This document shows positions 35,814-44,558 of a stretch of DNA of 44,884 nucleotides, in pieces. This DNA comes from Clostridia bacterium (lineage in GTDB: Bacteria; Bacillota; Clostridia; Saccharofermentanales; Saccharofermentanaceae). A model generated the notes under the pieces. The model did no database searches. It was not told the origin of the DNA and saw only the letters and a list, made by a program, of their open reading frames with translations. The position numbers and the translations under genes were made by a program. The stretch covers positions 1-44,884 of the forward strand of contig JAEEIT010000178.1 in assembly GCA_016281535.1 (NCBI GenBank). The letters run 5' to 3'. Within the stretch, counting starts at the first letter, position 1, and every line of letters starts with the position of its first letter.

Positions 35814-37376
35814 ATGCCTGACTCAAGATTTCAAAAACAGAATCCATCATCTAGAGGAAACAGCTCGGCGGGAAGAACGCCGGCCGGGACATCGCGCACG
35901 AACGGCGCCATGCAGGATGTGCGCACGATCTACCAGAACAGAATGCGGAAGGCAAACGGCCCGGGCAAGTATCGCCGTGGGGCAGCCGTGGCGCGAAGAA
36001 AGAAGAAAAATACCGGATGGCTGGGTGTACTTCTTGGGCTGGCGCTTCTTGTGGCAGTCATCCTTATCCTAAAGCCGTGGAAGTCGTCGAAGAAAGATCC
36101 GACAGACACTTCGGCCAATGCGGTGCAGAGCGTGTCTGACTCACAGAACGGACAGGAAGCTTCGGGTCAGCAGGGACAGAACCCGGGTGATACGCAGAAC
36201 CCGGCCGGACAGAGCGGCCAGGGGAGCGGCGCTGCCTTCGTACCCGGTGAGAACGAGCAGGTCGTCCGCGCCGTATTCCTCGGCGTCCAGAACTATGGCG
36301 CCCCCGAAACGAAGAAAGAAAACGCAGAACAGTTCTTTTACCGGTTCAGCGTGGATGGTGTTGAACAGGTCTACGCCATCGATAACTCGGAGAAGGACGC
36401 ATCCGGCGCTCCTGCGTACCCGGTGCAGAATAAACTGAAAGAAGGCTACACCTTCGACGTGCTCCTGCGGGACGGGATCATCGTCGATGTCGCCGAGACC
36501 GGGACCGAGCCGGTTGCCTTTACACCGGTCGTTTCCGGAAATCCGGGCGAGCACACGGTTATCAACTTCATCAAATCCGCCCTCATGCCCGTTGGCACGA
36601 CGCTCTATGTCTTCGGCGGCGGCTGGGACTGGCAGGACACGGGCAGCGCGATCCAGGCCAGAACCCTCGGCGTGTCCTCCGACTGGGTGCGTTTCTTCCA
36701 ATCGCAGGACGAGAACTACACGTTCCGCGACATAGACGATGACGAGAGCCAGCGCGACCCGACCACCAGCTACTATCCGTTCGGCGGCTATAACGAATAC
36801 TACTACGCCGGCCTCGACTGCTCCGGCTACGTCGGATGGGCGGTGTACAATGCTTTTGAAACGGAAAACGGGCGCCCCGGCTATGTCGGATCGTCCACCA
36901 AGATGGCGCGCCGGTTCGCGGAAGAATACGGATGGGGGACGTTCTCGAAGACGATTGCCTCCTCCGAGCCCGACGGCTACAAGCTCCGTCCCGGCGACAT
37001 CGTCAGCATCAAAGGCCACGTCTGGATCTCGCTGGGTACCTGCTCTGACGGCAGCGTCCTGATCGTCCACTCCACCAACGGTTTTGTCAGCCGTACCGGC
37101 CAGCCCGGCGGTGGCGTTGCGCTCGGTGCCATCGGAACGGACACGGAATGTGAGGCTTGGAAACTGGCCGATACGTATATGTCGAAGTTCTATCCCGAGT
37201 GGTACAGCCGCTACACCGTGTCCCTGAGTAGTCCCGACAAATACTTCAATTCCGACGCCGATGACGCCGGAAGATTCTCCTGGGATACCACTTCTGGAGC
37301 AGGACTGTCCGACGAACTCGGTGCGCGCGACATGTCCCCCGAACAGATCCTCAAGTACTGCTTCGGGGAGAAGTGA
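35814..37376 (+). CDS. Membrane-anchored NlpC/P60-type peptidoglycan hydrolase
   Basis: The 520-residue protein has a basic, Ser/Gly-rich cytoplasmic N-terminus (1-64), one membrane segment (about 67-85, GWLGVLLGLALLVAVILIL) and a Gln/Gly/Ser-rich outside linker to about residue 140. A beta-rich domain follows. The C-terminal NlpC/P60-like domain has the nucleophile in YYAGLDCSGYVGWAVYNAF and the histidine region DIVSIKGHVWISLGTCSDG, VLIVHSTN. It should cleave cell-wall peptides. A stop codon directly before the ATG fixes the maximum length, but no good ribosome site is seen at normal distance. Codons end in C more often than in neighbouring genes. Confidence 0.8.
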   Translation: MPDSRFQKQNPSSRGNSSAGRTPAGTSRTNGAMQDVRTIYQNRMRKANGPGKYRRGAAVARRKKKNTGWLGVLLGLALLVAVILILKPWKSSKKDPTDTSANAVQSVSDSQNGQEASGQQGQNPGDTQNPAGQSGQGSGAAFVPGENEQVVRAVFLGVQNYGAPETKKENAEQFFYRFSVDGVEQVYAIDNSEKDASGAPAYPVQNKLKEGYTFDVLLRDGIIVDVAETGTEPVAFTPVVSGNPGEHTVINFIKSALMPVGTTLYVFGGGWDWQDTGSAIQARTLGVSSDWVRFFQSQDENYTFRDIDDDESQRDPTTSYYPFGGYNEYYYAGLDCSGYVGWAVYNAFETENGRPGYVGSSTKMARRFAEEYGWGTFSKTIASSEPDGYKLRPGDIVSIKGHVWISLGTCSDGSVLIVHSTNGFVSRTGQPGGGVALGAIGTDTECEAWKLADTYMSKFYPEWYSRYTVSLSSPDKYFNSDADDAGRFSWDTTSGAGLSDELGARDMSPEQILKYCFGEK

Positions 37377-37731
37377 TCGGCTTTTCGTGAGGATTCGCTG
37401 AGAGTTGATTCGAATAGCGATTGATAGTCAAAAGCGAGGCAATTCTGCACATTTATGGTGCCGATTGCCTCGCTGTTGCTTTTCTATCGGCAAATGAGGC
37501 AATGATAAGGGAATTCCTTTTCTCCGTCAAAAGCACTGTCTGACATCATTTCTGCCTGTGTTTGCCACTTCATATCAATAGGTTTCTTTTTTTGTTTGCC
37601 GAGGTTTTTGCCTTTTTTGTATGCGGAGATATTTGGACAGTTCTCTTGAGATAATCTAGTCAAGATAAAGACCGGGAGAACCTCGGAAGAAGTAAAAGAG
37701 ACGCCGGAAAAAATGAAGGAGGGCGATACAG
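37377..37731. other. AT-rich intergenic region of 355 bases
   Basis: It holds the terminator of the preceding gene (37433-37483), an AAAAGCAC octamer (37529-37536), poly-T and poly-A runs near 37580-37620 and a small inverted repeat TCTTGA/TCAAGA near 37644-37666. A minus-strand frame of 84 codons (37484-37738) is open but AAA-rich, without a recognisable product and overlapping the next gene's start. I see no firm gene here. Confidence 0.5.
37433..37483 (+). terminator. Terminator after the NlpC/P60 gene
   Basis: AGCGAGGCAAT and ATTGCCTCGCT pair perfectly (11 bp) around a 20-base loop that has its own GCAC/GTGC pairing. GTTGCTTTT follows. The stem is strong; the T-run is delayed by five bases. 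Confidence 0.7.
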
Positions 37732-38334
37732 ATGGCAAAAATCAGCAGAGACGAAGAATGGAATTCCCTCGACGAAGTGGAGTTCGAGGAGATCAGCGGA
37801 ACCGATTGGGAAGGCTGCGAGGATGAGGATGAGTGGGAGTACACGCCGCCAGAGGATGTGCACATCAAGTGCTGGAAGGTGGTAGACGGTAAGATGGAGG
37901 CGCTGCCGGATCTGGAGATGGAAATGTGGGAAGACCTCTTCAATATGGCGCTGGCTTCTTTCCGCACCGGAAACTACAAGTACATGAATGAGGACAAGCG
38001 CTTCGCGGAGTATGTGTCCGGTCTGGCCGAATATGTAAGGTGCCTCGAGGAACTCGATGATGATGTGGAGATCCGTTTCGAGTACCCGGAGGAGGTGCAG
38101 AACCGCAAGCGCCTGACGAAGGAAGAGATCGCCTACTACAAGGGGGATGGGCGTATTGAGTGTCCGGAGGATGATTACAAGTATGTGGACGATGTGGATC
38201 TGATCGTCAACCGTGCGCAGTACGACGTCCTCACCAGGCAGAAGAAGCGCAGCCGTTTTGGATTCGCCAATGACGCGGAGTACAGGCTGTATCTGATCAC
38301 GCTCTACGACTACGCACAGCTGGACGAGATGTGA
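37732..38334 (+). CDS. Acidic protein of unknown function
   Basis: The 200-residue protein is very acidic, with an N-terminal 45 residues dominated by Glu/Asp/Trp (EWNSLDEVEFEEISGTDWEG). The remainder is predicted helical with many aromatic and charged residues (MWEDLFNMALASF, AEYVSGLAEYVRCLEELDDD, DAEYRLYLITLYDYAQLDEM). No family is recognised, and there is no signal or membrane segment. AAGGAGGG precedes the ATG by 8 bases. It is first in a four-gene unit with Sel1-repeat, J-domain and HIRAN genes. An adaptor or partner role is possible. Confidence 0.7.
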   Translation: MAKISRDEEWNSLDEVEFEEISGTDWEGCEDEDEWEYTPPEDVHIKCWKVVDGKMEALPDLEMEMWEDLFNMALASFRTGNYKYMNEDKRFAEYVSGLAEYVRCLEELDDDVEIRFEYPEEVQNRKRLTKEEIAYYKGDGRIECPEDDYKYVDDVDLIVNRAQYDVLTRQKKRSRFGFANDAEYRLYLITLYDYAQLDEM

Positions 38335-38417
38335 GATCAGAAACCCGTATCGGTGGAACGCAGATAGCGGTGCCCGAGGTAGCAAACGACGATTACATGC
38401 AGAGAGGAGGAGTTGGC

Positions 38418-39347
38418 ATGACAAGACAGGAAGCCGTGAATCTTATTACGGATTACTACTATAACGACAACCCGACTGAGGAGGACAAGTTCCTGTTCGT
38501 GGAAGCGCAGCTCTTCCTCATCCATACGTATCACAACCCGAGTGACATGCATAATCTGGCGTGGTTCTATCTGGAAGAACGCCGGTTCGATCTCGAGGTC
38601 AGGTATCTGGAGATGGCGGCAGAATACGGATATGTTCCGGCTATTGAGGAACTGGGGTATATCTGGTATTACGGCCAGACCGGAACCGTAGACTACAAGA
38701 AGGCTTTCGAGTACTTCAGTAAGGGTGTGGAATGTGGGAACGACATCAGCGCCAGCTGCTGCAAATACAAGCTGGCGGATATGTACCATAACGGCTATTT
38801 CGTCGAGAAGGACGAAGAGAAGTACAGGAGCATGATGGAATCGATCTACAAGAGGATCCATGATCCGGAGCGGATGGGATCGCTGTGCGGGTTCAACTAT
38901 CCATCTTTTCCGGATATTGCCTACCGGCTTGCGGGGATCCGCGCAGAGCAGGGTGAAACTTCAGAGGCGGTAAAGCTTCTGAAGAATGCCAGACGGCGTC
39001 TGTGCGAGGATATAAGGGATAACCCGAACTGGTGGGGCAACATCGAGCTGATGGACGAGGTCGTCACACTGATGCACGAACTGGAAGGTAAGGCGGACAG
39101 AAGACCCGACATCTACGACCTTTTCTGGATGGCGAGGGAAGCGAGCCGGGTCGTGATGCTGTATGGCGACAGACGCTTCATCATCGACATCGAGCCGGGC
39201 GAAGATGGGGATGCGCTGAGAGTGGAGAACAAGTGGTATAAGGATCCGCGTGACTTCTTCGAGAAGGCGCAGATCGACGGAAAGAAGATCGTGTATTTGT
39301 ACGATGAATTCTATGACATGGAGGTGTACGATGGACGAACTGATTAG
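38418..39347 (+). CDS. Sel1/TPR-like repeat protein
   Basis: The 309-residue protein has several helical-hairpin repeats of the Sel1 kind in its first half: MHNLAWFYLEERRFDLEVRYLEMAAEYGYVPAIEELGYIWYYG, described here by its AEYGYVPAIEELG core, then DYKKAFEYFSKGVECGND and YKLADMYHNGYFVEKDEEKY. The second half is less regular and ends in a beta-rich piece with FIIDIEPGEDGD and IVYLYDEFYDMEVYD. Such repeats bind proteins. The GTG at 38331 would make a longer form, but GGAGG before the ATG at 38418 decides the start. It overlaps the next gene by 17 bases. Confidence 0.75.
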   Translation: MTRQEAVNLITDYYYNDNPTEEDKFLFVEAQLFLIHTYHNPSDMHNLAWFYLEERRFDLEVRYLEMAAEYGYVPAIEELGYIWYYGQTGTVDYKKAFEYFSKGVECGNDISASCCKYKLADMYHNGYFVEKDEEKYRSMMESIYKRIHDPERMGSLCGFNYPSFPDIAYRLAGIRAEQGETSEAVKLLKNARRRLCEDIRDNPNWWGNIELMDEVVTLMHELEGKADRRPDIYDLFWMAREASRVVMLYGDRRFIIDIEPGEDGDALRVENKWYKDPRDFFEKAQIDGKKIVYLYDEFYDMEVYDGRTD

Positions 39348-40116
39348 GAAAGACCAGGACCAGTACAAGAAGTACGAAGAGCTTCTGCTCCGGCGCGACC
39401 AGCTGCAGAAGGAAGCAGGCTCGATCCATACCGCTTATATCAAGAAGTTCGGCGAGCTCATCCTTGAGGACTTCGAACTGAAGGTCGAGTGCATCAAGAA
39501 GAAAAAGATGATCGGTTTCTGTCAGGCGGCGCTCAACCGTGCGATGCCGATCGACCTTGCTGAGATGAAGACCTTTATCCAGAAGGCAATGGCGCTCTAT
39601 AACCTGGAACTTCAGGAGATGCTGGGCAATAAGAAGAGGGCGGAAGGTGCGAAGAGGTCTCCGGACTTTCAGATCGAGAGATCTAAGAGGATCTATCGTC
39701 GTCTGGCAAAAGCACTTCACCCCGATATTCATCCGGAGACGGCGGCGATTCCTGAGATCGCAGAGCTTTGGACACGTATCGTGATCGCGTATCACGTGAA
39801 CGACGACGAGGAACTGGAGAATCTTGAGATCCTTGTGCGCCGCGTCCTGCGCGAACAGGGTGTGAAGATGGCAGTGACCGATATCTCGGATCTGGAAGAG
39901 CGTATCGAGCGGCTCGAAGGAGAACTCAACGAGATCCTCACGACGGCACCGTACATCTATGCCGAGATGCTCGAGGACCCGGAGCAGGTGGAACGGAAGA
40001 AAGAAGAGTTCCACAAAGAGATCGACGAGTACCGGGCGTACAGCAAGGAACTCTCCGATGTGCTTCGGAACCTGCTGTGTGAGGGCGGTGCAGAGTTCGT
40101 CTGGATCCAGGATTGA
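39331..40116 (+). CDS. J-domain (DnaJ-like) protein with flanking coiled coils
   Basis: The 261-residue protein has an internal J-domain-like segment at about 112-170 with the diagnostic HPD at 130-132 (IYRRLAKALHPDIHPE). Helix III follows (AELWTRIVIAYHVNDDEELE). Coiled-coil-like helices lie on both sides: residues 1-105 (DQYKKYEELLLRRDQLQKEA) and 190-255 (LEERIERLEGELNEIL). It should recruit a Hsp70, most simply the DnaK encoded in this window. GAGGTG precedes the ATG at 39331, inside the end of the Sel1 gene. An earlier in-frame start at 39250 is not supported. Confidence 0.8.
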   Translation: MDELIRKDQDQYKKYEELLLRRDQLQKEAGSIHTAYIKKFGELILEDFELKVECIKKKKMIGFCQAALNRAMPIDLAEMKTFIQKAMALYNLELQEMLGNKKRAEGAKRSPDFQIERSKRIYRRLAKALHPDIHPETAAIPEIAELWTRIVIAYHVNDDEELENLEILVRRVLREQGVKMAVTDISDLEERIERLEGELNEILTTAPYIYAEMLEDPEQVERKKEEFHKEIDEYRAYSKELSDVLRNLLCEGGAEFVWIQD

Positions 40117-40185
40117 GCGGGTCCGGGACGAACGAGAACAGACGATTACGAATGGGGAAGAAATATGTCGAAGGAGGGAAGACCT

Positions 40186-40590
40186 ATGACGAAAGAAAAT
40201 CGGGAACTGGTTCTGGGCGGGAAAGATGCCCTTGCGACGATTGTCGACACAGGAAACCTGGGCGAGGTGATCAAGCCATTGAGCCGTGAGATCCACCTCT
40301 TCGACACATATGTCTCCGGAACGATGTTCATCAAGGATACATCCGTGTTCGAGGGACTTAAGCGCGGCGACAAGCTTCTTCTCCAGCGGGAGGAGAATAA
40401 GTTCGATAATAACGCCATCCTCGTGATGACCGAAGGGAAAGCGAAACTCGGCTATATCCCGGAGAACGATAATCTCATCTTCGCCCGACTCATGGACGCA
40501 GGCAAGCTCCTCTGCGGGCGCATCAAGAATATCGAGCCGAAAGGCACATTCCGGGTGATCAATATCGAGATCCTGCTGGTGGATTTTTAA
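40186..40590 (+). CDS. HIRAN-domain protein
   Basis: The 134-residue protein is almost entirely a HIRAN domain, with the typical order VSGTMFIKDTSVFEGLKRGDKLLLQREENKFDNNAI (positions about 38-75), then KAKLGYIPENDNLIFARLMDAGKLLCGRI. In HLTF, HIRAN binds the 3' end of single-stranded DNA; stand-alone bacterial HIRAN proteins are uncharacterised. The ATG at 40186 has AGGAGG at 7 bases and is preferred to that at 40165. It closes the four-gene unit and lacks an evident terminator. Confidence 0.85.
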   Translation: MTKENRELVLGGKDALATIVDTGNLGEVIKPLSREIHLFDTYVSGTMFIKDTSVFEGLKRGDKLLLQREENKFDNNAILVMTEGKAKLGYIPENDNLIFARLMDAGKLLCGRIKNIEPKGTFRVINIEILLVDF

Positions 40591-40622
40591 TCTGACCTTT
40601 GATGGCTACTTTCCAGATTGTA

Positions 40623-40650
40623 TTGCGAAACACTATACAAAATGTACAAT
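40623..40650 (+). promoter_or_regulatory. Putative sigma-A promoter of the HD-domain gene
   Basis: TTGCGA (40623-40628) and TACAAT (40645-40650) are separated by 16 bp, 35 bases before the start codon. Confidence 0.55.
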
Positions 40651-40684
40651 GTAGATGCCATATGAATGAAAGTCGGGAAGAATA

Positions 40685-41269
40685 ATGGGAGACGAATTAG
40701 TAGTACGAGCGAAGAACTATATACAGATGCTTTTCAGAAATCATGCGGACGGGCATGATGTGGGGCATACGATGCGGGTGTACAGGAATGCCGTGCGTAT
40801 CGCGGAACATTATCCGGAGTGTGATTTGGAACTGGTGTCACTGGCTGCGCTGCTTCACGATGTGGACGACGCGAAGCTTTTCCATACAGAGAACAATGCC
40901 AATGCGCGGTATTTTCTCCGTGGACAGAATGTCGAGGAGGGGCGGATCGATGAGATCTGTGCCATCATCAATACGGTGTCGTTCAGTAAGAACAAAGGAA
41001 GAAGACCAGACACCCTCGAAGGCAAGATCGTTCAGGATGCGGACCGGCTCGATGCAATGGGCGCGATCGGTATCGCCCGCACCTTCGCCTATGGCGGGAA
41101 GAGCGGGCGGTCAATGGAATCGTCCATCGAGCATTTCCATGACAAACTCCTCCTTCTCAAAGACGGACTGAATACAGAAGAAGCAAAGAGGATCGGCGAA
41201 GCACGCCATGCGTTCCTGGAACAGTTCCTGAAGGAATATGAGAACGAAGTACGTGGAATAGCAGAGTAG
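40685..41269 (+). CDS. HD-domain phosphohydrolase
   Basis: The 194-residue protein is a single HD domain of the YedJ-like type. Metal ligands are visible in HDVGHTMRVYRNAVRIAEHY and LAALLHDVDDAKLF, and a later conserved Asp in IVQDADRLDAMGAIGIARTFAYGG. These enzymes hydrolyse phosphate esters, often of nucleotides; the substrate here is unknown. It has its own promoter and appears monocistronic. Confidence 0.9.
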   Translation: MGDELVVRAKNYIQMLFRNHADGHDVGHTMRVYRNAVRIAEHYPECDLELVSLAALLHDVDDAKLFHTENNANARYFLRGQNVEEGRIDEICAIINTVSFSKNKGRRPDTLEGKIVQDADRLDAMGAIGIARTFAYGGKSGRSMESSIEHFHDKLLLLKDGLNTEEAKRIGEARHAFLEQFLKEYENEVRGIAE

Positions 41270-41503
41270 AACAAGTACTACGTACTAAACCTTTTTGTGC
41301 ATTCTCATTCCAAGCATACGAACTCCATCATTTCGTGAGGTGTTTTGCTAGGTTTTCTCGGTATCGCCGAGGGGACGGAAAGAGTAGAATTAACCATGTT
41401 CCCCCGAAAGGAAAATTGCTTCTGCCATGAAGATCCCCGGAAGGACAGTTCTTTTGCAGAAGGAAAGGGGGGGCGATCAGGAAACATATAAGGAAGGTAT
41501 CGT
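41270..41503. other. Intergenic region with small inverted repeats
   Basis: No gene is seen. The region holds a short AGTAC/GTACT palindrome directly after the HD gene (followed by CTTTTTG), a CTCGG/CCGAG hairpin near 41361-41375 and a CTTCTGC/GCAGAAG pair (41419-41425 and 41456-41462) with a 30-base loop upstream of the esterase. Any could be regulatory; none is recognised. Confidence 0.4.
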
Positions 41504-42523
41504 ATGAAGAAATGTATGGCCGGATTGCTGGCAATCGGAATCAGTTTGTCGATGTTGGGAGGGTGCGGTAAGTCGGATGCGACGAAGCAAGAGTCGGGCG
41601 CAGACAGCTCTGTGACAACGGAAGCAGCTGAGTCTTCTACTACGGAAGTGACCACGGAGGAGACGACCAAGGCGAAGGAGCCGGTCATCCGTTATGAAGA
41701 TGAAGTGCCGGCAGATTATAAGACGAAGTACGAAGCGGGCGAGGCCGGAACGGTCGAGAAGATCACATACCTCGCGAAGGACTACATCGGCGGCGGATCG
41801 GGTTGCGACAAGAACGCGTATGTGTATCTGCCGGCGGGGTATTCGACGGACAAGCAGTATAATGTCATTTTCCTCATGCACGGTATCGGCGGCAGCGAGA
41901 ACGAGTGGGGGCTGAATTCGACCAACTCGACGCTGAAGAATATCCTCGATCACCTGATCGGAAACGGCGATGTGGAGCCTTTTATCCTTGTCACCCCGAA
42001 TGGTAAGGCACTGGGCTGTAAGCATGATCAGGATTTCGATTCTTTCTATAACTTCGGGTATGAGCTCAGGAGAGACCTGATCCCGTATATCGATTCGCAT
42101 TACTCGACCTATGCGGAGTATTCGGATCACGGCTACGATCTTTCCAAGGCACGGGAGCACCGCGCGATGGCCGGTCTTTCGATGGGCGGCATGCAGACGA
42201 TCAACATCGGCATCGGCGAATGCCTCGACGCATTCTCGTGGTTCGGTGCTTTTTCCGCGGCACCGACATCGAACCCTTCGGCCACAACAGCGGAGACGAT
42301 CAAGAATGCACAGTTCGCCATCGACTATTTCTATAACCTCTGCGGTACGGAGGACGATGTGGCCTACTGGAGCGCATCTGCCGCGGCAAAAACACTGGCG
42401 GAGGATTGTGACCTGATGATCCCGGACGTGAACTTCACCTGGCAGGAGAGATCCGGCGGGCATGACTTCGACATCTGGTATCTGGGAATCTATAACTTCG
42501 CGAAGATTGCTTTCGTAAAATAG
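41504..42523 (+). CDS. CE1-like esterase lipoprotein (feruloyl/acetyl esterase family)
   Basis: The 339-residue protein has a lipoprotein signal ending SMLGGC with Cys21 and a Ser/Thr/Glu-rich linker to about residue 60. The alpha/beta-hydrolase domain carries VYLPAGYSTDKQYNVIFLMHGIGG, the nucleophile Ser226 in AGLSMGGMQ, and His320 in GGHDFDIWYLGIYNF. This is the esterase-D/CE1 pattern found in xylan-acting feruloyl and acetyl esterases. It is likely extracellular and tethered to the membrane, in line with plant polysaccharide use elsewhere in the window. AAGGAAGG precedes the ATG. Confidence 0.88.
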   Translation: MKKCMAGLLAIGISLSMLGGCGKSDATKQESGADSSVTTEAAESSTTEVTTEETTKAKEPVIRYEDEVPADYKTKYEAGEAGTVEKITYLAKDYIGGGSGCDKNAYVYLPAGYSTDKQYNVIFLMHGIGGSENEWGLNSTNSTLKNILDHLIGNGDVEPFILVTPNGKALGCKHDQDFDSFYNFGYELRRDLIPYIDSHYSTYAEYSDHGYDLSKAREHRAMAGLSMGGMQTINIGIGECLDAFSWFGAFSAAPTSNPSATTAETIKNAQFAIDYFYNLCGTEDDVAYWSASAAAKTLAEDCDLMIPDVNFTWQERSGGHDFDIWYLGIYNFAKIAFVK

Positions 42524-42525
42524 GG

Positions 42526-42531
42526 TATAAT
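42526..42531 (+). promoter_or_regulatory. Possible -10 element for the next gene
   Basis: A perfect TATAAT follows the esterase stop by two bases. No good -35 hexamer is present at 16-18 bp, so it is only a candidate. Confidence 0.35.
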
Positions 42532-42588
42532 ATCGGAAGTGAAACAAGACAGGTCCGGGGGATACCGGGCGGAGATGCGAGGTTGGTT

Positions 42589-42996
42589 ATGGGATTTTTC
42601 GATTGGCTCAGTTCAAGTGAGGATACATCGTACGGGTATAAGGCCCTGAAGAATAAACCGGGCTGGGATAACGCGAAGATGCTCGAGCTCCTGCGGGGCG
42701 TAGAGACTTTTTACGGCACGCCGAAAATGGGATGGATCCGGGCTTTCGGAAAAGAGCGGGAAGTCATCGTCTACAATCAGGCGAACAAGACAAACTATGT
42801 CTATGTGGACGCGCAGCCGAAGAAGATCATCATCAGCATGGCTCCGAAGCCGGGTCAGATCGGCGGCTCGAAGGAGCATTACGATATCGAGGACGGCAGC
42901 ATCGAGGATCCGAACATCATTGCCAGCACGGTAGACAGCATCGAGCCGGTGGATGAGATCATTAAAGTGGTGAAAGACCTGCTGGATAAGGCGTGA
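42589..42996 (+). CDS. Small protein of unknown function
   Basis: The 135-residue cytoplasmic protein begins MGFFDWLSSSEDTSYGYKAL. It has a mixed alpha/beta look, with VIVYNQANKTNYVYVDAQPKK in the middle and a helical end (VDEIIKVVKDLLDKA). No domain is recognised. The ATG at 42589 has GAGG six bases upstream; an earlier TTG at 42583 is too close to it. The next gene follows 42 bases later. Confidence 0.7.
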   Translation: MGFFDWLSSSEDTSYGYKALKNKPGWDNAKMLELLRGVETFYGTPKMGWIRAFGKEREVIVYNQANKTNYVYVDAQPKKIIISMAPKPGQIGGSKEHYDIEDGSIEDPNIIASTVDSIEPVDEIIKVVKDLLDKA

Positions 42997-43038
42997 ATTC
43001 AAAATTTTCTTTTCAACAAGGAACGAGGTAGACAGAAA

Positions 43039-43713
43039 ATGGGACAGAAGAACGACAAGACAACGAAGGAAGAGCATCAGCTGACGGAGGCGGAACTCAG
43101 AAGAGCCGAGAATTTCAAGGTGAAAGAGGCGGCGATCCTGGAGAAGGGTTATACGCGTAAGGATCTGACGATCTCTATCGCCAAGGCCAATCTGGTAGGA
43201 ACCTTGCTGACAGTGCCTTTTATCGTGGCCATGGCAGTCGGATATTATTTCAAAAATGGCGGATTCGGAATCAGTAAACTTCTGGATGAAAACCTGGCGC
43301 TGTATTTCATCTATCTTGTCCTCCTTATGGTATCGTTCGTGCCGCTGGCCGTCGTGCACGAGTGGATCCACGGCACATGCTGGAGTTTCGCGACGGAAAA
43401 CGGAAGAAAAGACATCGAGTACGGGTTCATCAAAGAGAAACTGACGCCCTACTGCACATGCCTCTCGCCGCTAAGTAAGCCGATGTATATCTTCGGGTCC
43501 CTGATGCCGATGACGATCCTGGGAATCGGCTTGGGTGTGATCTCGATTTTCGTCGGAAATATCTTATTGCTCGCGATCGGAGTGACGCAGACCTTGGGTG
43601 GTGCGGGAGATATCCTCATTACCAGCATGCTGATCCGGTACAAGACGAAGGGAAAAGATACGATCCTTATGGACCACCCGACACAGGTCGGACTGGTTGT
43701 TTTCGAGAAGTGA
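43039..43713 (+). CDS. DUF3267-like zincin membrane protein
   Basis: The 224-residue protein has a charged N-terminus (1-50) and four hydrophobic segments. The second is followed by HEWIHGTCWSF with His107, Glu108 and His111, an HExxH zinc-binding site next to the membrane. DUF3267 proteins share this arrangement and are predicted membrane metallopeptidases; the substrate is unknown. Another membrane segment (MPMTILGIGLGVISIFVG) and a C-terminal soluble tail follow. GAACGAGG precedes the ATG. Confidence 0.8.
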   Translation: MGQKNDKTTKEEHQLTEAELRRAENFKVKEAAILEKGYTRKDLTISIAKANLVGTLLTVPFIVAMAVGYYFKNGGFGISKLLDENLALYFIYLVLLMVSFVPLAVVHEWIHGTCWSFATENGRKDIEYGFIKEKLTPYCTCLSPLSKPMYIFGSLMPMTILGIGLGVISIFVGNILLLAIGVTQTLGGAGDILITSMLIRYKTKGKDTILMDHPTQVGLVVFEK

Positions 43714-43722
43714 GTGATTCCA

Positions 43723-44472
43723 ATGAAGGTATTAGTGATACCGGATATTCATCTGAAACCTTGGATTTTCGACCGCGCCGAGGACATTATGGCGGCGGGG
43801 AAGGCGGAACGCGCCGTGTGTCTCATGGATATTCCCGATGATTGGGGACAGGAGAAGAATCTGGGGCTCTATGAGAAGACATTCGATCGTGCGATCGCCT
43901 GGGCAAAAGCACATCCGGATACGCTCTGGTGCTATGGGAATCACGATGTCAGTTATCCATGGATGAAAGATGAAACCGGGTATTCGAGGTATGCGGAGGT
44001 CGTGGTGGTCATGAAGCTTCGCGAGCTCCGGGATGCGCTACCGGATGAAAGTCAGCTTGCCATGATCCATCGGATCGGTAAGGTGCTCTTCATGCACGGC
44101 GGCCTGTCTCAGCTGTTCGTGCGCTGGCAGGACGAGAAGTTCATGAAAGCGGATATCGATGAAGTGGTGGAGATGGTGAACCAGGCGTCCCGAAATGATC
44201 TGTGGAGGAATAACTCGCCTCTGTGGTTCCGTCCGCAATACGATAAAGTGAAGATGTTCCGGACGAAAGAATATAAGCAGGTGGTCGGGCATACGCCGGT
44301 CGAGAAGATCTACGAGGAGTGCGGAGTCATCTCGACGGATGTGTTCTCTACTTACAGCGACGGCCGGCAGATCGGAGAGTCGGCGATGATCGTGATCGAT
44401 ACGGAGACCGGGGAATTCGAGAAGATCGAGGTGCCGGGCGCAGATGGCGGTGCCGGAGCAGGCGAAGAGTAG
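43723..44472 (+). CDS. Calcineurin-like metallophosphoesterase
   Basis: The 249-residue enzyme has the family blocks in order: VIPDIHLKPW (DxH), CLMDIPDDWG (in place of the usual GDxxDxG), CYGNHDVSYPW (GNHD), LFMHGGLSQLF and VVGHTPVEKIY. The second block lacks the standard Gly-Asp, but Asp residues remain that could bind metal. It resembles Ser/Thr phosphatase or diadenosine-tetraphosphatase-like members. A GTG at 43714 just after the previous stop could add three residues; the ATG is preferred. It lies directly downstream of the DUF3267-like gene. Confidence 0.87.
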   Translation: MKVLVIPDIHLKPWIFDRAEDIMAAGKAERAVCLMDIPDDWGQEKNLGLYEKTFDRAIAWAKAHPDTLWCYGNHDVSYPWMKDETGYSRYAEVVVVMKLRELRDALPDESQLAMIHRIGKVLFMHGGLSQLFVRWQDEKFMKADIDEVVEMVNQASRNDLWRNNSPLWFRPQYDKVKMFRTKEYKQVVGHTPVEKIYEECGVISTDVFSTYSDGRQIGESAMIVIDTETGEFEKIEVPGADGGAGAGEE

Positions 44473-44521
44473 CGGGGCTAGTGCATTTCGCGAAGAAACG
44501 AAAGACGGGGCGCTGAGAAGG

Positions 44522-44550
44522 GATGCTCTGAGAAAGCGGCATCTTTTGTT
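44522..44550 (+). terminator. Weak terminator after the metallophosphoesterase gene
   Basis: GATGC pairs with GCATC around a 12-base loop and is followed by TTTTGTTT. Confidence 0.5.
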
Positions 44551-44558
44551 TGCTGGTC

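Noticed and set aside
37484-37738. 84-codon minus-strand frame in the AT-rich gap
   Set aside because: It has no ribosome site or recognised domain, is AAA-rich unlike neighbours and overlaps the next gene's start. It could be a gene remnant but cannot be supported.
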